The notes under the pieces: generated by a model
Databases searched by the model: none
What the model saw: the letters and a program-made list of their open reading frames with translations, nothing else
Told to the model about the DNA's origin: nothing
Part shown: piece after piece, positions 28,053 to 38,149 of the stretch
Position numbering within the stretch: the stretch's first letter is position 1
How the letters are laid out: each line of letters opens with the position of its first letter
Made by a program: the position numbers and the translations under genes
NCBI GenBank assembly: GCA_030247555.1
Contig: JAOTSD010000021.1
Location: 1-56,592 of the forward strand
Length of the DNA stretch: 56,592 nucleotides
Origin: Siculibacillus sp.
Lineage (GTDB): Bacteria; Pseudomonadota; Alphaproteobacteria; Rhizobiales; Ancalomicrobiaceae
Direction of reading: 5' to 3'

Positions 28053-28934
28053 TCAGCCGAGCGAGCGGGCTATGGCGGCGCCTATTTCGGCGATGGCGGC
28101 GTTGCGGACGGGCATGCTCGCGGTGGTCTCGGCGATGTAGACGGCGATGGTCACCGGCTTCTTCTCGGGAGGCCAGGCCACCGCGACGATGGCGCGGGCG
28201 CCGTTGCCGCCGGCGCCGGTCTTGTCGGCGATCCTCCAGGTCTTCGGCAGGCCGGCACGCAGGAGCGCGTCGCCGACCCGGTCGGCGAGGAGCCAACCGG
28301 TCAGCGTCTCGCGGCTCGCCGGGGTGAGCGCCTTGCCGAGGACGAGGTCGTGCAACGTACGGGCGGCGGCGGCGGGCGTGGTGGTGTCGCGGTGGTCGCC
28401 GGGCTTCGCCTCGTTGAGTTCGGTCTCCCAGCGATCGAGGCGGGTGACGCCGTCGCCGAGCGAGCGCAGGAAGGCGGTGAGGCCTTCCGGCCCGCCGATC
28501 GCCTTCAGCAGCAGATTGCCGGCGGTGTTGTCGGAGACGGTGACCGCGGCCTCGGCGATCTCAGCGAGGGTCATGCCGGGCTCGCCGACCCGCTTCTCGG
28601 TCACCGGCGAATAGGTCACGAGGTCGGCGGCGGCGAAGACGACGCGACGGTCGAGCTTCTCCTCGCCACGATCCACGCGGGCGAGGAGAGCGGCGGCGGC
28701 GAAGGCCTTGAAGGTCGAGGCGAGGGCGAAGCGCTCGGCGGCGCGATGATTCCAGGCGCGGCCGCCGGCATCGTCGAGGACGGCAACGCCGATGCGGGCG
28801 CCGAGGCGGGTCTCTGCCGCCTTCACGACGGTCTCGATCGGATCGCTCGCGGCGAGTGCCGTAACCGGTCGCATCGCCCCGAAAGTCGCGGCCGAAGCCG
28901 CCGTCCACAACACCCGGCGCCGATCGATCCACAT
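28053..28934 (-). CDS. bla: Class A beta-lactamase, probable Tat export
   Basis: The 293-residue protein carries all class A serine beta-lactamase motifs: STFK (Ser73), SDN (133-135), the omega-loop E-x-x-L-N (Glu169, Asn173) and KTG (237-239). It hydrolyses beta-lactam rings in the periplasm. The N-terminus MWIDRRRVLWTAASAATFG has a twin-arginine-like motif, so folded export is likely. ATG at 28934 follows AAGGGTG. It shows no sign of mobility and lies next to the PBP1a gene, so it is probably a chromosomal resident enzyme. The spectrum cannot be predicted. Confidence 0.92.
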   Translation of the reverse strand: MWIDRRRVLWTAASAATFGAMRPVTALAASDPIETVVKAAETRLGARIGVAVLDDAGGRAWNHRAAERFALASTFKAFAAAALLARVDRGEEKLDRRVVFAAADLVTYSPVTEKRVGEPGMTLAEIAEAAVTVSDNTAGNLLLKAIGGPEGLTAFLRSLGDGVTRLDRWETELNEAKPGDHRDTTTPAAAARTLHDLVLGKALTPASRETLTGWLLADRVGDALLRAGLPKTWRIADKTGAGGNGARAIVAVAWPPEKKPVTIAVYIAETTASMPVRNAAIAEIGAAIARSLG

Positions 28935-29177
28935 CGCGGTCACCCTTCGCGAACACCCCCGAAGCGGGGCAGCGCGAAGGTCGAACGCCGAGGGTGCGTT
29001 TTCACGGCCGGATTCGGGAATTCCGAAGGCGATGTCGCCGTGATCTCGCCGCAAGCCTCGCCGAACGGTGAAGACCCGCACGAAGACCCGCGCCGACGGC
29101 CGAAGGAGGCGGAAACGCGAAGAGGTCGGGATCGGGTCCCGGCCTCTCCTCGATCTCGCTCGACGCGGCGGCCGCGC

Positions 29178-31649
29178 TCAGTACAATCCGCCCTGCTGGA
29201 GGCCGCGCTCCTGTTCGGGGGTAACCTTGCGCGCCTTGTCGAACTGCTCGGCGTCGTATCCGATCACCGAGTAGGTGTCCGGCGGCGCGGTGCCCGGCTT
29301 GAAGGCTTCCATGATGGTGCCGCCTTCGCCGGGAGAGGCGCGCATGCCGGTGGCGCGGTTGACGGCGATCAGCCGGATGCCCGGCGGCACGCGGAAGGGC
29401 ACGGCGGGCGTGTCCTTCAGCGCCTCGGCGAAGAAGTCGCGCACCACCGGCGCGGCGGTGTGACCGCCCGACATGCCGCGGCCGAGGCCGCGCGGCTTGT
29501 CGTAGCCGATGTAGACGCCGGTGACGAGGTCGGGGGTGAAACCGACGAACCAGACGTCCTTCTCGTCGTTGGTGGTGCCGGTCTTGCCGGCGATCGGGCG
29601 CTTGAGGTCGGAGAGCGCGGTGGCGGTGCCGCGCAGCACGACGCCTTCCATGATCGAGGTGATCTGGTAGGCGGTCATCGGGTCGAGCACCTGCTCGCGC
29701 TCGTCGATCAGTTGCGGTTCGTCCTGGCGCTCCCATTTCGCCGCATCGCAGCCCTCGCAGACGCGCTTGTCGTGCTTGAACACGGTCTTGCCGTAGCGGT
29801 CCTGGATGCGGTCGATGAACGAGGCGGTGACCTTGCGGCCGCCGTTGGCGATGGTGGCGTAGGCCGAGGTCAGGCGCAGCACCGTGGTCTCGCCGGCACC
29901 GAGCGACATCGGCAGATAGGCGCCGAGTTCGTCGTAGATGCCGAAGCGCTTGGCGTATTCGACCACCAGCGGCATGCCCATGTCCTTGGCCAGCCGCACC
30001 GTCATGGTGTTGCGCGACTGCTCGATGCCGACACGCAGGGTCGAGGGTCCGTAGAACTTCTGCGAATAGTTCTCCGGCTTCCACACCGGCTGGCCCGGTC
30101 CGGCCTGGATCTCGATCGGCCCGTCGAGCACCAGCGACGACGGGGTGTAGCCGTTGTCGAGCGCGGCGGCGTAGACGAAGGGCTTGAACGAGGAACCGGG
30201 CTGCCGCCACGCTTGAGTGGCACGGTTGAACTCGCTCTCGGCGAAGGAGAAACCGCCGGTCACCGCCAGAACGCGTCCGGTGTGCGGGTCCATGGCGACG
30301 AGGGCGCCGGAGACCTCGGGCACCTGCCTGAGCCGCCAGATCGGGCGGTCGCCCGGCGCGGCCGCGACCTTCTCGACATGGACGACGTCGCCGGCGGCGA
30401 GCACCGAGGCGGCGCCGCGGCCGATGCCGGAGCGCTTGCCGCTTTCGGCGAGATGGGTCGCCCATTTCATCTGATCGAGCGGGACGATGCCGCGCTCACG
30501 CTCGGTGGAGACGCCGCCGGCTATGAGCTTCGGCGGCTGCAGACCGATCTGCGCCTCGTTGTCGCCGACCGAAAGGACCACGGCCAGACGCCATTCGGGC
30601 ACGTCGGAGAGCCCCTTGAGTTCGGCGAGCGGCGGACCCCAGTCCTTGTCGAGCGGGATGCGCGCGACCGGCCCGCGCCACCCGGCGGCGGTGTCGTAGG
30701 CGATGAGACCCTTCATCAACGCCCGCCGCGCCATCAGTTGCAGACGCGGGTCGAGCGAGGTGCGCACCGACAGGCCGCCCTCGTAGAGGCCCTTCTCGCC
30801 GTAACGTTCGATGAGCTGGCGGCGCACTTCCTCGGCGAAGTAGTCGGCACCGAAGATGTGCGGTCCGGTGGTGCGCTGCACCACCTTGAGCGGCTCGGCC
30901 CTGGCCTTGTCCGCCTGCTCCTGGGTGATGAAGCCGTTGGCGACCATCTGGCCGATGACCCAGTTGCGGCGGCCGAGCGCGGCCTCGGAATTGCGCAGCG
31001 GGTGGTAGTTCGACGGCGCCTTGGGCAGGGCGGCGAGATAGGCGGCCTCGGCGATGGTCAGTTCGTGCACCGACTTGTCGAAATAGAGCAGTGCCGCGGC
31101 GGCCACCCCGTAGGCTCCCACGCCCAGATAGATCTGGTTCATGTAGAGCTCGAGGATCTCCTCTTTCGAATATGCGGTCTCGATGCGCACCGCCAGGATG
31201 GCCTCCTTCAGCTTGCGCTCGAGCGTCTGTTCGTTGGTCAGGAGGAAGTTCTTCGCCACCTGCTGGGTGATGGTGGAGGCGCCCTGCGGCCGGCGGCCGG
31301 CGAGCTTGTTCTGCACCGTGACGATGGCGGCGCGGACGATGCCTTCCGGATCGAGGCCGACGTGCTCATAGAAATTCTTGTCCTCGGCGGAGAGGAAGGC
31401 GTTCTTGAGGAGCGGCGGAATCGCCTGGCTCGGCAGGAACAGGCGCCTTTCGTGGGCGTATTCGGCCACGAGTTCGCCGTCGGAGGCGTGCACCCGGCTC
31501 ATCACCGGCGGCTCGTAGTTCTTCAGCGCGGTGTAGTCGGGCAGATCCTGTTCGACATATTTATAGGCGAGCCAACCGCCGCCGGCGATCAGCAGCAGCG
31601 CCACCGAGCCGATGCCGAACAGATAGCCGATGAACCGCAACAGGAACAT
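29178..31649 (-). CDS. mrcA: Penicillin-binding protein 1A, bifunctional
   Basis: PBP1A polymerises and crosslinks peptidoglycan from the inner membrane. The 823-residue chain has a membrane anchor at about residues 6-29 and a GT51 glycosyltransferase domain with SAEDKNFYEHVGLD and GASTITQQVAKN. An OB-like insertion and the transpeptidase domain follow, with SSFK, SRN and KTGTT. ATG at 31649; upstream extension is low-complexity Arg/Gly. It is transcribed after an AmiC-type amidase on the same strand with a gap of about 310 bases, pairing synthesis and cleavage of the wall. Confidence 0.94.
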   Translation of the reverse strand: MFLLRFIGYLFGIGSVALLLIAGGGWLAYKYVEQDLPDYTALKNYEPPVMSRVHASDGELVAEYAHERRLFLPSQAIPPLLKNAFLSAEDKNFYEHVGLDPEGIVRAAIVTVQNKLAGRRPQGASTITQQVAKNFLLTNEQTLERKLKEAILAVRIETAYSKEEILELYMNQIYLGVGAYGVAAAALLYFDKSVHELTIAEAAYLAALPKAPSNYHPLRNSEAALGRRNWVIGQMVANGFITQEQADKARAEPLKVVQRTTGPHIFGADYFAEEVRRQLIERYGEKGLYEGGLSVRTSLDPRLQLMARRALMKGLIAYDTAAGWRGPVARIPLDKDWGPPLAELKGLSDVPEWRLAVVLSVGDNEAQIGLQPPKLIAGGVSTERERGIVPLDQMKWATHLAESGKRSGIGRGAASVLAAGDVVHVEKVAAAPGDRPIWRLRQVPEVSGALVAMDPHTGRVLAVTGGFSFAESEFNRATQAWRQPGSSFKPFVYAAALDNGYTPSSLVLDGPIEIQAGPGQPVWKPENYSQKFYGPSTLRVGIEQSRNTMTVRLAKDMGMPLVVEYAKRFGIYDELGAYLPMSLGAGETTVLRLTSAYATIANGGRKVTASFIDRIQDRYGKTVFKHDKRVCEGCDAAKWERQDEPQLIDEREQVLDPMTAYQITSIMEGVVLRGTATALSDLKRPIAGKTGTTNDEKDVWFVGFTPDLVTGVYIGYDKPRGLGRGMSGGHTAAPVVRDFFAEALKDTPAVPFRVPPGIRLIAVNRATGMRASPGEGGTIMEAFKPGTAPPDTYSVIGYDAEQFDKARKVTPEQERGLQQGGLY

Positions 31650-31962
31650 GCCGCCCGATCTTCCTTGCCTCGCCGCCGACCCCTCCGTGACGGGAGTCGA
31701 CGACCCTTCTCGACGGCGTCCGGCGCCGCTCCGCACGATCTGTCCCGAGGGTGCCGGTTCGCCGACGAGCCCCGTCCGCTCCGAGGGGACACGCCGTCCC
31801 CGGAGCGCCCGACGTTCGCCCGATCGCCGCTTCGCCTCCCACGGGAGGGGCCGCCACCCACCCGTCGCCCCCGCCGACCGGCGGTGGCCCGCCGCGCCGT
31901 GTGCCCGGGAAGGGTCGGCGAAGCACGGCGAGCAATAGGCGCCTCGCCTTTGTTTTTCAAGT

Positions 31963-33393
31963 TTATGGCGAAGCTGGGGCGCCGCCGCCCTCATCCTTGG
32001 CCGGCCGGGCGATCGACCCGCGCGCGGCGAAGAAGCGGTCGATGGCGGTGATCAACGAGGTCGCCGTCTTCTCCCGCCAATCCTGCGAGGTGAGCAGCGC
32101 CTCGTCCTCCTTGTTGGAGAGGAAGCCGAGTTCGACCAATGCCGAGGGAACGTCGTGGGCGCGCAGCACCTTGAGGCCGGCCTGTCGGTGGGGCTGCGAC
32201 TTCACCAGCCGTCCGTGACGGCGGTATTCGTCGAGGATGTCGCGGGCGAAGACCTGGCTGAGCCGGCGCGTCTCGCGCAGCGTCAGGTCGGCGAGGATGC
32301 CGGCGACCTCGGGTTCGGCCTCCTCGACGACGTGGCCGGCGATGACCTCGGACTGGTTCTCCTTGGCGGCGAGCGCCGCGGCCTTCTCGTCGGACGGGGT
32401 CTCGGCGAGGGTGTAGATGGTGGCGCCGCGCACCGAGTGGTCGTATTCGGCGTCGGCATGGATCGACAGGAAGAGGTCGGCGTGGCGGGCGCGGGCGATG
32501 CGCAGCCGCTCGGACAAGCCGAGGAAGACGTCCTCCTCGCGGGTCGCCACCACCTCGTAGCGGCCGGTCTCGCGCAACCGGCGGACCAACGTCCTCGACA
32601 TCTCCAGCACGACGGCCTTCTCGGGCGTGCCGGTCGCCGGCGAGACCGTACCGGCGTCGCCGCCGCCGTGGCCGGCGTCGATCACCACCACCGGCCGCGC
32701 CGTGCGGGCGGTCACCTCCGTCGCTTCGGGACGACCGCCGGCGGCGACGACCGCCGCGGCCACCGCGCCGCCGAGCTCGACGGCGGCGGTGCGACGCATC
32801 TCCTCGGCGCTCGCCCCGGCGAGCACCACGACGAGGCGGGCGCCGCCGGCCGGGATCGCCGGGTCGAGTTCGGCATGGGCGATGCGCACCGTACCGCGGG
32901 TGTCGAGGACGAGACGCGAGCGGCCGGCGGCGAGCGCTCCGAAACGCCAAGCGGCGACGAGGCCGCGCCCGGCGCCACCCACCACCCCGCGGTCGAATCG
33001 CGCCGCGGGCAGATCGACGACGACGCGCGACGGCGTCATCAGCGTGAAGACACGGACGGGCGCGGGGCGCGTGAGGTCGAGGGTGACCACCGTGCGGCTG
33101 TCGTCGCCGCCGATCGACCAACCGGAAAGACCGAGCACCTCGCCGGTGGCGGCCGGGGCCGCTCCGGGGCGTGACGGCACCGTTCCGTCGCCGGCCGGTG
33201 GCGCGGTGGCGCCGCGCAGGCCGGTGGCGAGGAGATCGCCGATGCGGTCGATACTCTCGGGTGCCGCGGCGCGGGCGAGCCCGACGGAGGCGAACAGAAG
33301 ACCGAGAGCGACGACGACGAAGGCGGCGAGCCGCCGCGACGTCGCGCCGAGCCTCGCCCGTTCCGCATCTCGTGCCACCGTTTCGCCGATCAT
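31963..33393 (-). CDS. amiC: N-acetylmuramoyl-L-alanine amidase, AmiC type
   Basis: This 476-residue periplasmic enzyme cuts the amide bond between MurNAc and L-Ala and helps daughter-cell separation. It has an N-terminal membrane/signal segment (LAAFVVVALGLLFASVGLA) and an AMIN domain at about 80-190 that binds peptidoglycan. The Amidase_3 catalytic domain follows, with VVVIDAGHGGGDAG, the Zn-ligand Glu in AVVLEMS, and SIHADAEYD. The C-terminal Glu is in SALVELGFLSNKED. I chose ATG at 33393; a TTG at 33426 is possible and no strong ribosome site decides. It lies upstream of mrcA. Confidence 0.9.
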   Translation of the reverse strand: MIGETVARDAERARLGATSRRLAAFVVVALGLLFASVGLARAAAPESIDRIGDLLATGLRGATAPPAGDGTVPSRPGAAPAATGEVLGLSGWSIGGDDSRTVVTLDLTRPAPVRVFTLMTPSRVVVDLPAARFDRGVVGGAGRGLVAAWRFGALAAGRSRLVLDTRGTVRIAHAELDPAIPAGGARLVVVLAGASAEEMRRTAAVELGGAVAAAVVAAGGRPEATEVTARTARPVVVIDAGHGGGDAGTVSPATGTPEKAVVLEMSRTLVRRLRETGRYEVVATREEDVFLGLSERLRIARARHADLFLSIHADAEYDHSVRGATIYTLAETPSDEKAAALAAKENQSEVIAGHVVEEAEPEVAGILADLTLRETRRLSQVFARDILDEYRRHGRLVKSQPHRQAGLKVLRAHDVPSALVELGFLSNKEDEALLTSQDWREKTATSLITAIDRFFAARGSIARPAKDEGGGAPASP

Positions 33394-34221
33394 CGTGCGC
33401 CAGTCGACCTCTCGCCCCTCCCCCAACCCGGTGATAGACCATGGCGAAGGCGGAGTTAACTCCCCGTTGACGCTTCTTCGACGACGCGGGCGGCGGGGGC
33501 GTCACCGGGGTGCGACGGGATGAACCCGGGCGGCTTGCATTGCCGGAGCGCGCCCCGTAAGTATGGGACCAAGGAATTCGTTCTCCTCCCGAATCCGTCG
33601 TGGGCCGTGTATCGCCCGGCGGGCGTTGCGGAAGCGGCGAACGATCCGGTGGTCCAGTCCCGCGCCCGCGACGTCGTCCGGTTCGAAGTTCGAGCCCACG
33701 TCCATCCGAGCCACGGTGAAACGCTTCCCGTGTGGGGACCACGCCCGCGGACGCTCCGTCCGTCGGCCGTGCCGGAACCGGTATCGTACGTGCGCTCGCG
33801 ATCCGGCGAGGAAGAGGCTCCTGGGTGCCGGATGGCGTCGACGCGAGGATCGTCGGTGTGTCCGGGGCTCTCACGGGCGGGGCGTGCCCCACGGGTGCCG
33901 TCGTCCGTCGCCGTTTCCATGGGCACATGCCCAAGGGCGCGACCGGGCTGCGGACCACAACTCGGCCGGAGAGGCGTTTCGCTTCCACCGGTCCTTCGAA
34001 CCGACGGGTCGATACCACGGCCATGCCGAATGTGAAGACGACGAGCGCGATGAGGGCAGCGGTGTTCCACCGCCCGGCTTCGCCTCGATTCGTTTCCGCT
34101 TCGTCGGCCGCGCCGTCGACCGTCCCTTCACCTTTCCATCTTCCGTCAGATCCGACCCGCCCGCCCGCCGCCGTCCTCCTCGGGACGCGGCCGGGGTCGT
34201 GGGTCGTGGAGTTCATGCCTC
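33394..34221. other. 828-base gap between amiC and rne: divergent promoters and long rne leader
   Basis: No gene is convincing here. A perfect 12-base palindrome GGAGTTAACTCC lies at 33452-33463, close to the amiC start. A candidate rne promoter is at 33535-33564, leaving about 650 bases of leader before the rne ATG. Confidence 0.6.
33535..33564 (+). promoter_or_regulatory. Candidate sigma-70 promoter of rne
   Basis: TTGCAT and TAAGTA are exactly 17 bases apart, with start near 33571. RNase E genes usually have long leaders that let RNase E cut its own message, which fits the resulting 650-base leader. Confidence 0.5.
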
Positions 34222-36813
34222 ATGGCCAACAAGATGCTCATCGACGCCACCCACCCGGAGGAAACCCGGGTGGTGGTGGTGCGCGGCAGTCGCGTCGAGG
34301 AATTCGACTTCGAGTCCGCCGCCAAGAAGCAGCTCAGGGGTAACATCTATCTCGCCAAGGTGACCCGGGTCGAACCGTCGCTCCAAGCGGCGTTCGTCGA
34401 CTACGGCGGCAACCGCCACGGCTTCCTCGCCTTCTCCGAGATCCACCCCGACTACTACCAGATCCCGACCGCCGACCGCCTCGCCCTGCTCGAGGAAGAG
34501 GCGCGGATGCATTCCGAGGCCGACCGCGAGGAGAGCCGCACCCGCCGCAAGCCGAAGCCGAAGGCCGCCGAGGCCGAGGGCGAGGAGACGAGCGAGGCCG
34601 ACGACAACGGCGAGAACGACGAGGACAGCGTCGAGAGCGTCGGCTCCGAGGACGCGCTCGAGGAGCTGCCCGAGCGCCGGCCGCAGCAGCGGCTGCGCCG
34701 CCAGTACAAGATCCAGGAAGTGATCAAGCGCCGTCAGGTGCTGCTGGTCCAGGTGGTCAAGGAGGAGCGCGGCAACAAGGGTGCGGCGCTCACCACTTAT
34801 CTGTCGCTCGCCGGCCGCTATTCGGTGCTGATGCCCAATACCGCACGCGGCGGCGGCATCTCGCGCAAGATCACCCAGCCGACCGACCGCAAGCGGCTGA
34901 AGACCATCGCCCAGGAGCTCGAGGTTCCGGAGGGCATGGGCGTCATCGTCCGCACCGCCGGCGCCGCCCGCACCAAGGCCGAGATCAAGCGCGACTTCGA
35001 ATATCTCCTGCGCCTGTGGGAGAACGTCCGCGAGCTGACGCTGAAGTCGAGCGCGCCGAAACTGGTCTACGAGGAAGGCTCGCTGATCAAGCGATCGATC
35101 CGTGACCTCTACAACAAGGACATCGACGAAGTCCTGGTCGCCGGCGAGGAGGGCTATCGCGAAGCCAAGGACTTCATGCGCATGCTCATGCCGAGCCATG
35201 CCAAGAACGTCCAGAACTACCGCGAGCCGACCCCGGTGTTCACCCGCTTCGGGGTGGAGAGCCAGCTCGACGCGATGTTCAGCCCGCAGGTCACCCTGCG
35301 CTCGGGCGGCTACATCGTCATCAACCAGACCGAGGCACTCGTCTCCATCGACGTCAACTCGGGCAAGTCGACGCGCGAACACAACATCGAGGATACGGCG
35401 CTCGCCACCAACCTCGAGGCGTCGGAAGAGGTTTCGCGTCAGCTGCGCCTGCGCGACCTCGCCGGCCTGATCGTCATCGACTTCATCGACATGGAGGAGA
35501 ACCGCAACAATCGTGCGGTCGAGCGTCGATTGAAGGAGTGCCTGAAGAACGATCGCGCCCGCATCCAGGTCGGGCGAATCTCGCACTTCGGCCTGATGGA
35601 GATGAGCCGCCAGCGCATCCGCACCGGCGTACTCGAGAGCTCCATGGTGATCTGCCCGCACTGCGGCGGCACCGGCATGGTGCGTTCGACCGAATCGGTT
35701 GCGCTGCACGTTCTGCGCGGACTCGAGGAGGCGATGCTGAAGGGCGTCACCCACGACCTGATCGTGCGCACCCGCACCTCGGTCGCCCTCTACATCCTCA
35801 ACAACAAGCGCGGTCACCTCGCCGATCTCGAGCGCCGCTTCGGCCTCGACATCACCGTGCTCGCCGACGATCACGCCAGCCAGGCCGGTCACCTCTACGT
35901 CGTCGAGAAGGGCGATCCGGTGATCCCGCGCGAGCGGCCGGAAGCGCCGGTGACGCCGGTCGTCGTCGTCGAAGAGCCCGAGGAAGAGGTCGAGATCGAG
36001 GAGACCGAGGACGAGGCCGAAGCGCCGCGCCGCGAGCGTCCCGAAGCCGAGCGCGGCGACGGCGAGAACGGCCGTCGTCGTCGGCGGCGCCGGCGGCGGG
36101 GCCGTGGCCGTACCGGCGAGGGTGGCGCCGAGGCCGGAGTCGGTGAAGGATCCGACAACGCCTCCGGTGACGACTTCGAAGGCGACGAGGGAGACGAACG
36201 CGAGGAACGCGAGGACCGCGAGGAGGCCGAGGGCGCCGACGCGGCTCAGGGCAACGGCGAATCGCAACGCAAGCGGCGGCGGCGCGGTCGCCGCGGTGGC
36301 CGGCGCAACCGAGGTGAAGGCGGCGAAGGTCAATCCGGGCCCGATGCCGACGACGGATCCGAGGCCGGTGAGGCCGACGACGAGGCGGAAGCCGCCGACG
36401 CCGGCGAGACCCCCGACGCCGAGGCCCCCGACGTCGTCGTCGTCGACCGCGAGACGCTCGCGGCCGAGGTGAAGGCCGAGGAGGAGGCGAAGGCCGACGA
36501 TGAGGCCGCGAAGCCGGCCAAGCCGAAGCGGGTCCGCGCGCCGCGCAAGACGGCCAAGGCCAAGGCGGCCGAGGAGGCCGCGGCGGCGGAAACGGCGAGC
36601 GAGGCCGTTCCGGCCGAGGTCGCCTCCGAACCGACTCCGGACGCCGAGCCGACGCAGGCGAGCGAGGCGGAGCCGGTGGCGGAAGCCGCCCCGACGATCG
36701 AGGAGCCGTCGGCCGAGCCGGAGGCTCCGGCCAAGCCCGCGCCGACCTCGACCGAGATGCCTCCTGATCAGCCGAAGAAGACGGGTTGGTGGTCCAAGAA
36801 GGGCTTCCTGTGA
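34222..36813 (+). CDS. rne: Ribonuclease E
   Basis: RNase E starts mRNA decay and processes rRNA and tRNA as the scaffold of the degradosome. The 863-residue protein starts MANKMLIDATHPEETRVVVV. It has an S1 domain interrupted by an acidic insertion (about 95-155) as in other alphaproteobacteria. The DNase-I-like catalytic site is visible in VSIDVNSGK and VIDFIDME. The zinc-link Cys478/Cys481 are in CPHCGGTG. The C-terminal half is disordered, with an Arg-rich RNA-binding patch RRRRRRRRGRGR near residue 620, acidic tracts, and a second basic block. ATG at 34222. The upstream leader is about 650 bases and a terminator follows. Confidence 0.96.
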   Translation: MANKMLIDATHPEETRVVVVRGSRVEEFDFESAAKKQLRGNIYLAKVTRVEPSLQAAFVDYGGNRHGFLAFSEIHPDYYQIPTADRLALLEEEARMHSEADREESRTRRKPKPKAAEAEGEETSEADDNGENDEDSVESVGSEDALEELPERRPQQRLRRQYKIQEVIKRRQVLLVQVVKEERGNKGAALTTYLSLAGRYSVLMPNTARGGGISRKITQPTDRKRLKTIAQELEVPEGMGVIVRTAGAARTKAEIKRDFEYLLRLWENVRELTLKSSAPKLVYEEGSLIKRSIRDLYNKDIDEVLVAGEEGYREAKDFMRMLMPSHAKNVQNYREPTPVFTRFGVESQLDAMFSPQVTLRSGGYIVINQTEALVSIDVNSGKSTREHNIEDTALATNLEASEEVSRQLRLRDLAGLIVIDFIDMEENRNNRAVERRLKECLKNDRARIQVGRISHFGLMEMSRQRIRTGVLESSMVICPHCGGTGMVRSTESVALHVLRGLEEAMLKGVTHDLIVRTRTSVALYILNNKRGHLADLERRFGLDITVLADDHASQAGHLYVVEKGDPVIPRERPEAPVTPVVVVEEPEEEVEIEETEDEAEAPRRERPEAERGDGENGRRRRRRRRRGRGRTGEGGAEAGVGEGSDNASGDDFEGDEGDEREEREDREEAEGADAAQGNGESQRKRRRRGRRGGRRNRGEGGEGQSGPDADDGSEAGEADDEAEAADAGETPDAEAPDVVVVDRETLAAEVKAEEEAKADDEAAKPAKPKRVRAPRKTAKAKAAEEAAAAETASEAVPAEVASEPTPDAEPTQASEAEPVAEAAPTIEEPSAEPEAPAKPAPTSTEMPPDQPKKTGWWSKKGFL

Positions 36814-36841
36814 GTTCTTCGCGCTATATCTGAACAAAGAA

Positions 36842-36865
36842 AAGGCCGGGAGCGATCCCGGCCTT
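36842..36865 (+). terminator. Rho-independent terminator after rne
   Basis: AAGGCCGGGA-GCGA-TCCCGGCCTT, a perfect 10-bp stem followed by CCTCGTTTTCG, 28 bases after the rne stop. It may serve the convergent aminotransferase gene as well. Confidence 0.8.
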
Positions 36866-36908
36866 CCTCGTTTTCGATGTGCCGGTCACGGAGCACCGGC
36901 CCCTCACC

Positions 36909-38069
36909 TCACCTCAACCAGCCGCCGAGGCGGGCGACCGCCTCCTCCATGTCGGCGCTCGTACCGGCGAAGGAGAAGCGGACGTAACGGTTGCCGCGCG
37001 CCGCGTCGAAATCGGGACCCGGGGTCGCCGCGACGCCGGCCTCGTTCAGCATGCGTTTGACGAAATCGAGGCTGTCGTTGGAGAAGCGGGCGATCGAGGC
37101 ATAGGCGTAGAAGGCGCCGTCCACGGGGAAGAGATCCTCGAAGCCGAGCCGCGGCAGGTGCTCGAGGAGGAAGGCGCGATTCGCCGCATAGCCGGCCTTG
37201 ACCCGGTCGAGTTCGACGGTCGCCTGCGGAGAGAACGCCTCGATCGCGGCGCGCTGCGAGATCTCGTTGTTGGAGAGCGTCAGGTTCTGCGCCAGCCGGT
37301 CGACGGGCTTCACCAATTGCTCCGGCACGATCATCCAGCCGATGCGCCAGCCGGTCATGCAGTAGTACTTGGAGAAGGAGTTGACGACGATCGCCCGATC
37401 CGAGGTGGCCAGCGCCGTCGCCTGGGCGCCGTCGTAGACGAGGCCGTGGTAGATCTCGTCGGAGATGAACCAGATGCCGAGGTCGTCGCAGGTCCTGACC
37501 AGCGCGTCGAGCGCCGCGGGCGTGTACATCGTGCCAGTCGGATTGGCCGGGCTCGCCACCAGAACGCCGTGGAGCGGCCTTTCGGCGTGAGCGGCGCGGA
37601 TCATCTCGGGCGTCAGCGCCCAACGGGTGTCGCGTCCGCATTCGATCTCCACCGCCTCGAGCCCCAGCGCCCCGAGCAGGTTGCGATAGGCGGGATAGCC
37701 CGGCGTCGGCATGGCGACACGCTGGCCGACGTCGAAGGCGGCGAGAAAGGCGAGCGTGAAGGCACCGGACGAGCCGGCGGTCACCACGACGCGATCGGCG
37801 GGGACCTCGATGCCGTAGGCGGCGGCGTAGTGGCGGGCGATCGCCTCGCGCAAGGGGCGGATGCCGAGAGCCTCGGTGTAGCCGAGCCGGCCTTCCAACG
37901 CCCGCTTGGCGGCGGCGATCACCGGTGAGGGTGCCGGCGCGCCGGGCTGGCCGACCTCCATGTGGACCACCCGATGCCCCGCCCTTTCGCGCTCCACCGC
38001 CGCCGAGAGCACCTCCATGGCGATGAAGGGGGCGACCCGGGATCGAGACGAGGGGAGGAAGAGGGACAT
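36909..38069 (-). CDS. Class I/II PLP-dependent aminotransferase
   Basis: This 386-residue aminotransferase belongs to fold type I. It shows TAGSSGAFTLAFLA for phosphate binding, SPANPTGT, SDEIYHGL (PLP-pairing Asp), and the PLP lysine in NSFSKYYCMTGWRIGW, with the C-terminal substrate Arg in NRYVRFSFAGT. It belongs to the aspartate/tyrosine-type subgroup, but the amino donor cannot be fixed. ATG at 38069. The methyltransferase gene upstream on the same strand is 80 bases away, so they may share a transcript. Confidence 0.88.
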   Translation of the reverse strand: MSLFLPSSRSRVAPFIAMEVLSAAVERERAGHRVVHMEVGQPGAPAPSPVIAAAKRALEGRLGYTEALGIRPLREAIARHYAAAYGIEVPADRVVVTAGSSGAFTLAFLAAFDVGQRVAMPTPGYPAYRNLLGALGLEAVEIECGRDTRWALTPEMIRAAHAERPLHGVLVASPANPTGTMYTPAALDALVRTCDDLGIWFISDEIYHGLVYDGAQATALATSDRAIVVNSFSKYYCMTGWRIGWMIVPEQLVKPVDRLAQNLTLSNNEISQRAAIEAFSPQATVELDRVKAGYAANRAFLLEHLPRLGFEDLFPVDGAFYAYASIARFSNDSLDFVKRMLNEAGVAATPGPDFDAARGNRYVRFSFAGTSADMEEAVARLGGWLR

Positions 38070-38149
38070 TCGCGCGGCTCCGGTGGCGAGGATGCCGCCG
38101 GTTTAGAGGATTTCGGCTGGCGAAGCGAGGTGGCCGGCGCGTTTCCGCC

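Noticed and set aside
23086-28140. A 1684-codon open frame over sbcD and sbcC in another frame, and a 1096-codon frame on the minus strand
   Set aside because: Both are Arg/Ala/Gly-rich shadow frames of high-GC coding DNA. The SbcD and SbcC frames have all expected motifs.
28053-28934. Mobile resistance gene
   Set aside because: No insertion sequence, integron or base-composition change flanks the beta-lactamase; the neighbours are core genes.
34213-36837. An 874-codon minus-strand frame across rne
   Set aside because: It is the antisense shadow of rne, with Leu/Gly/Arg repeats that mirror the Glu/Arg tracts of RNase E.
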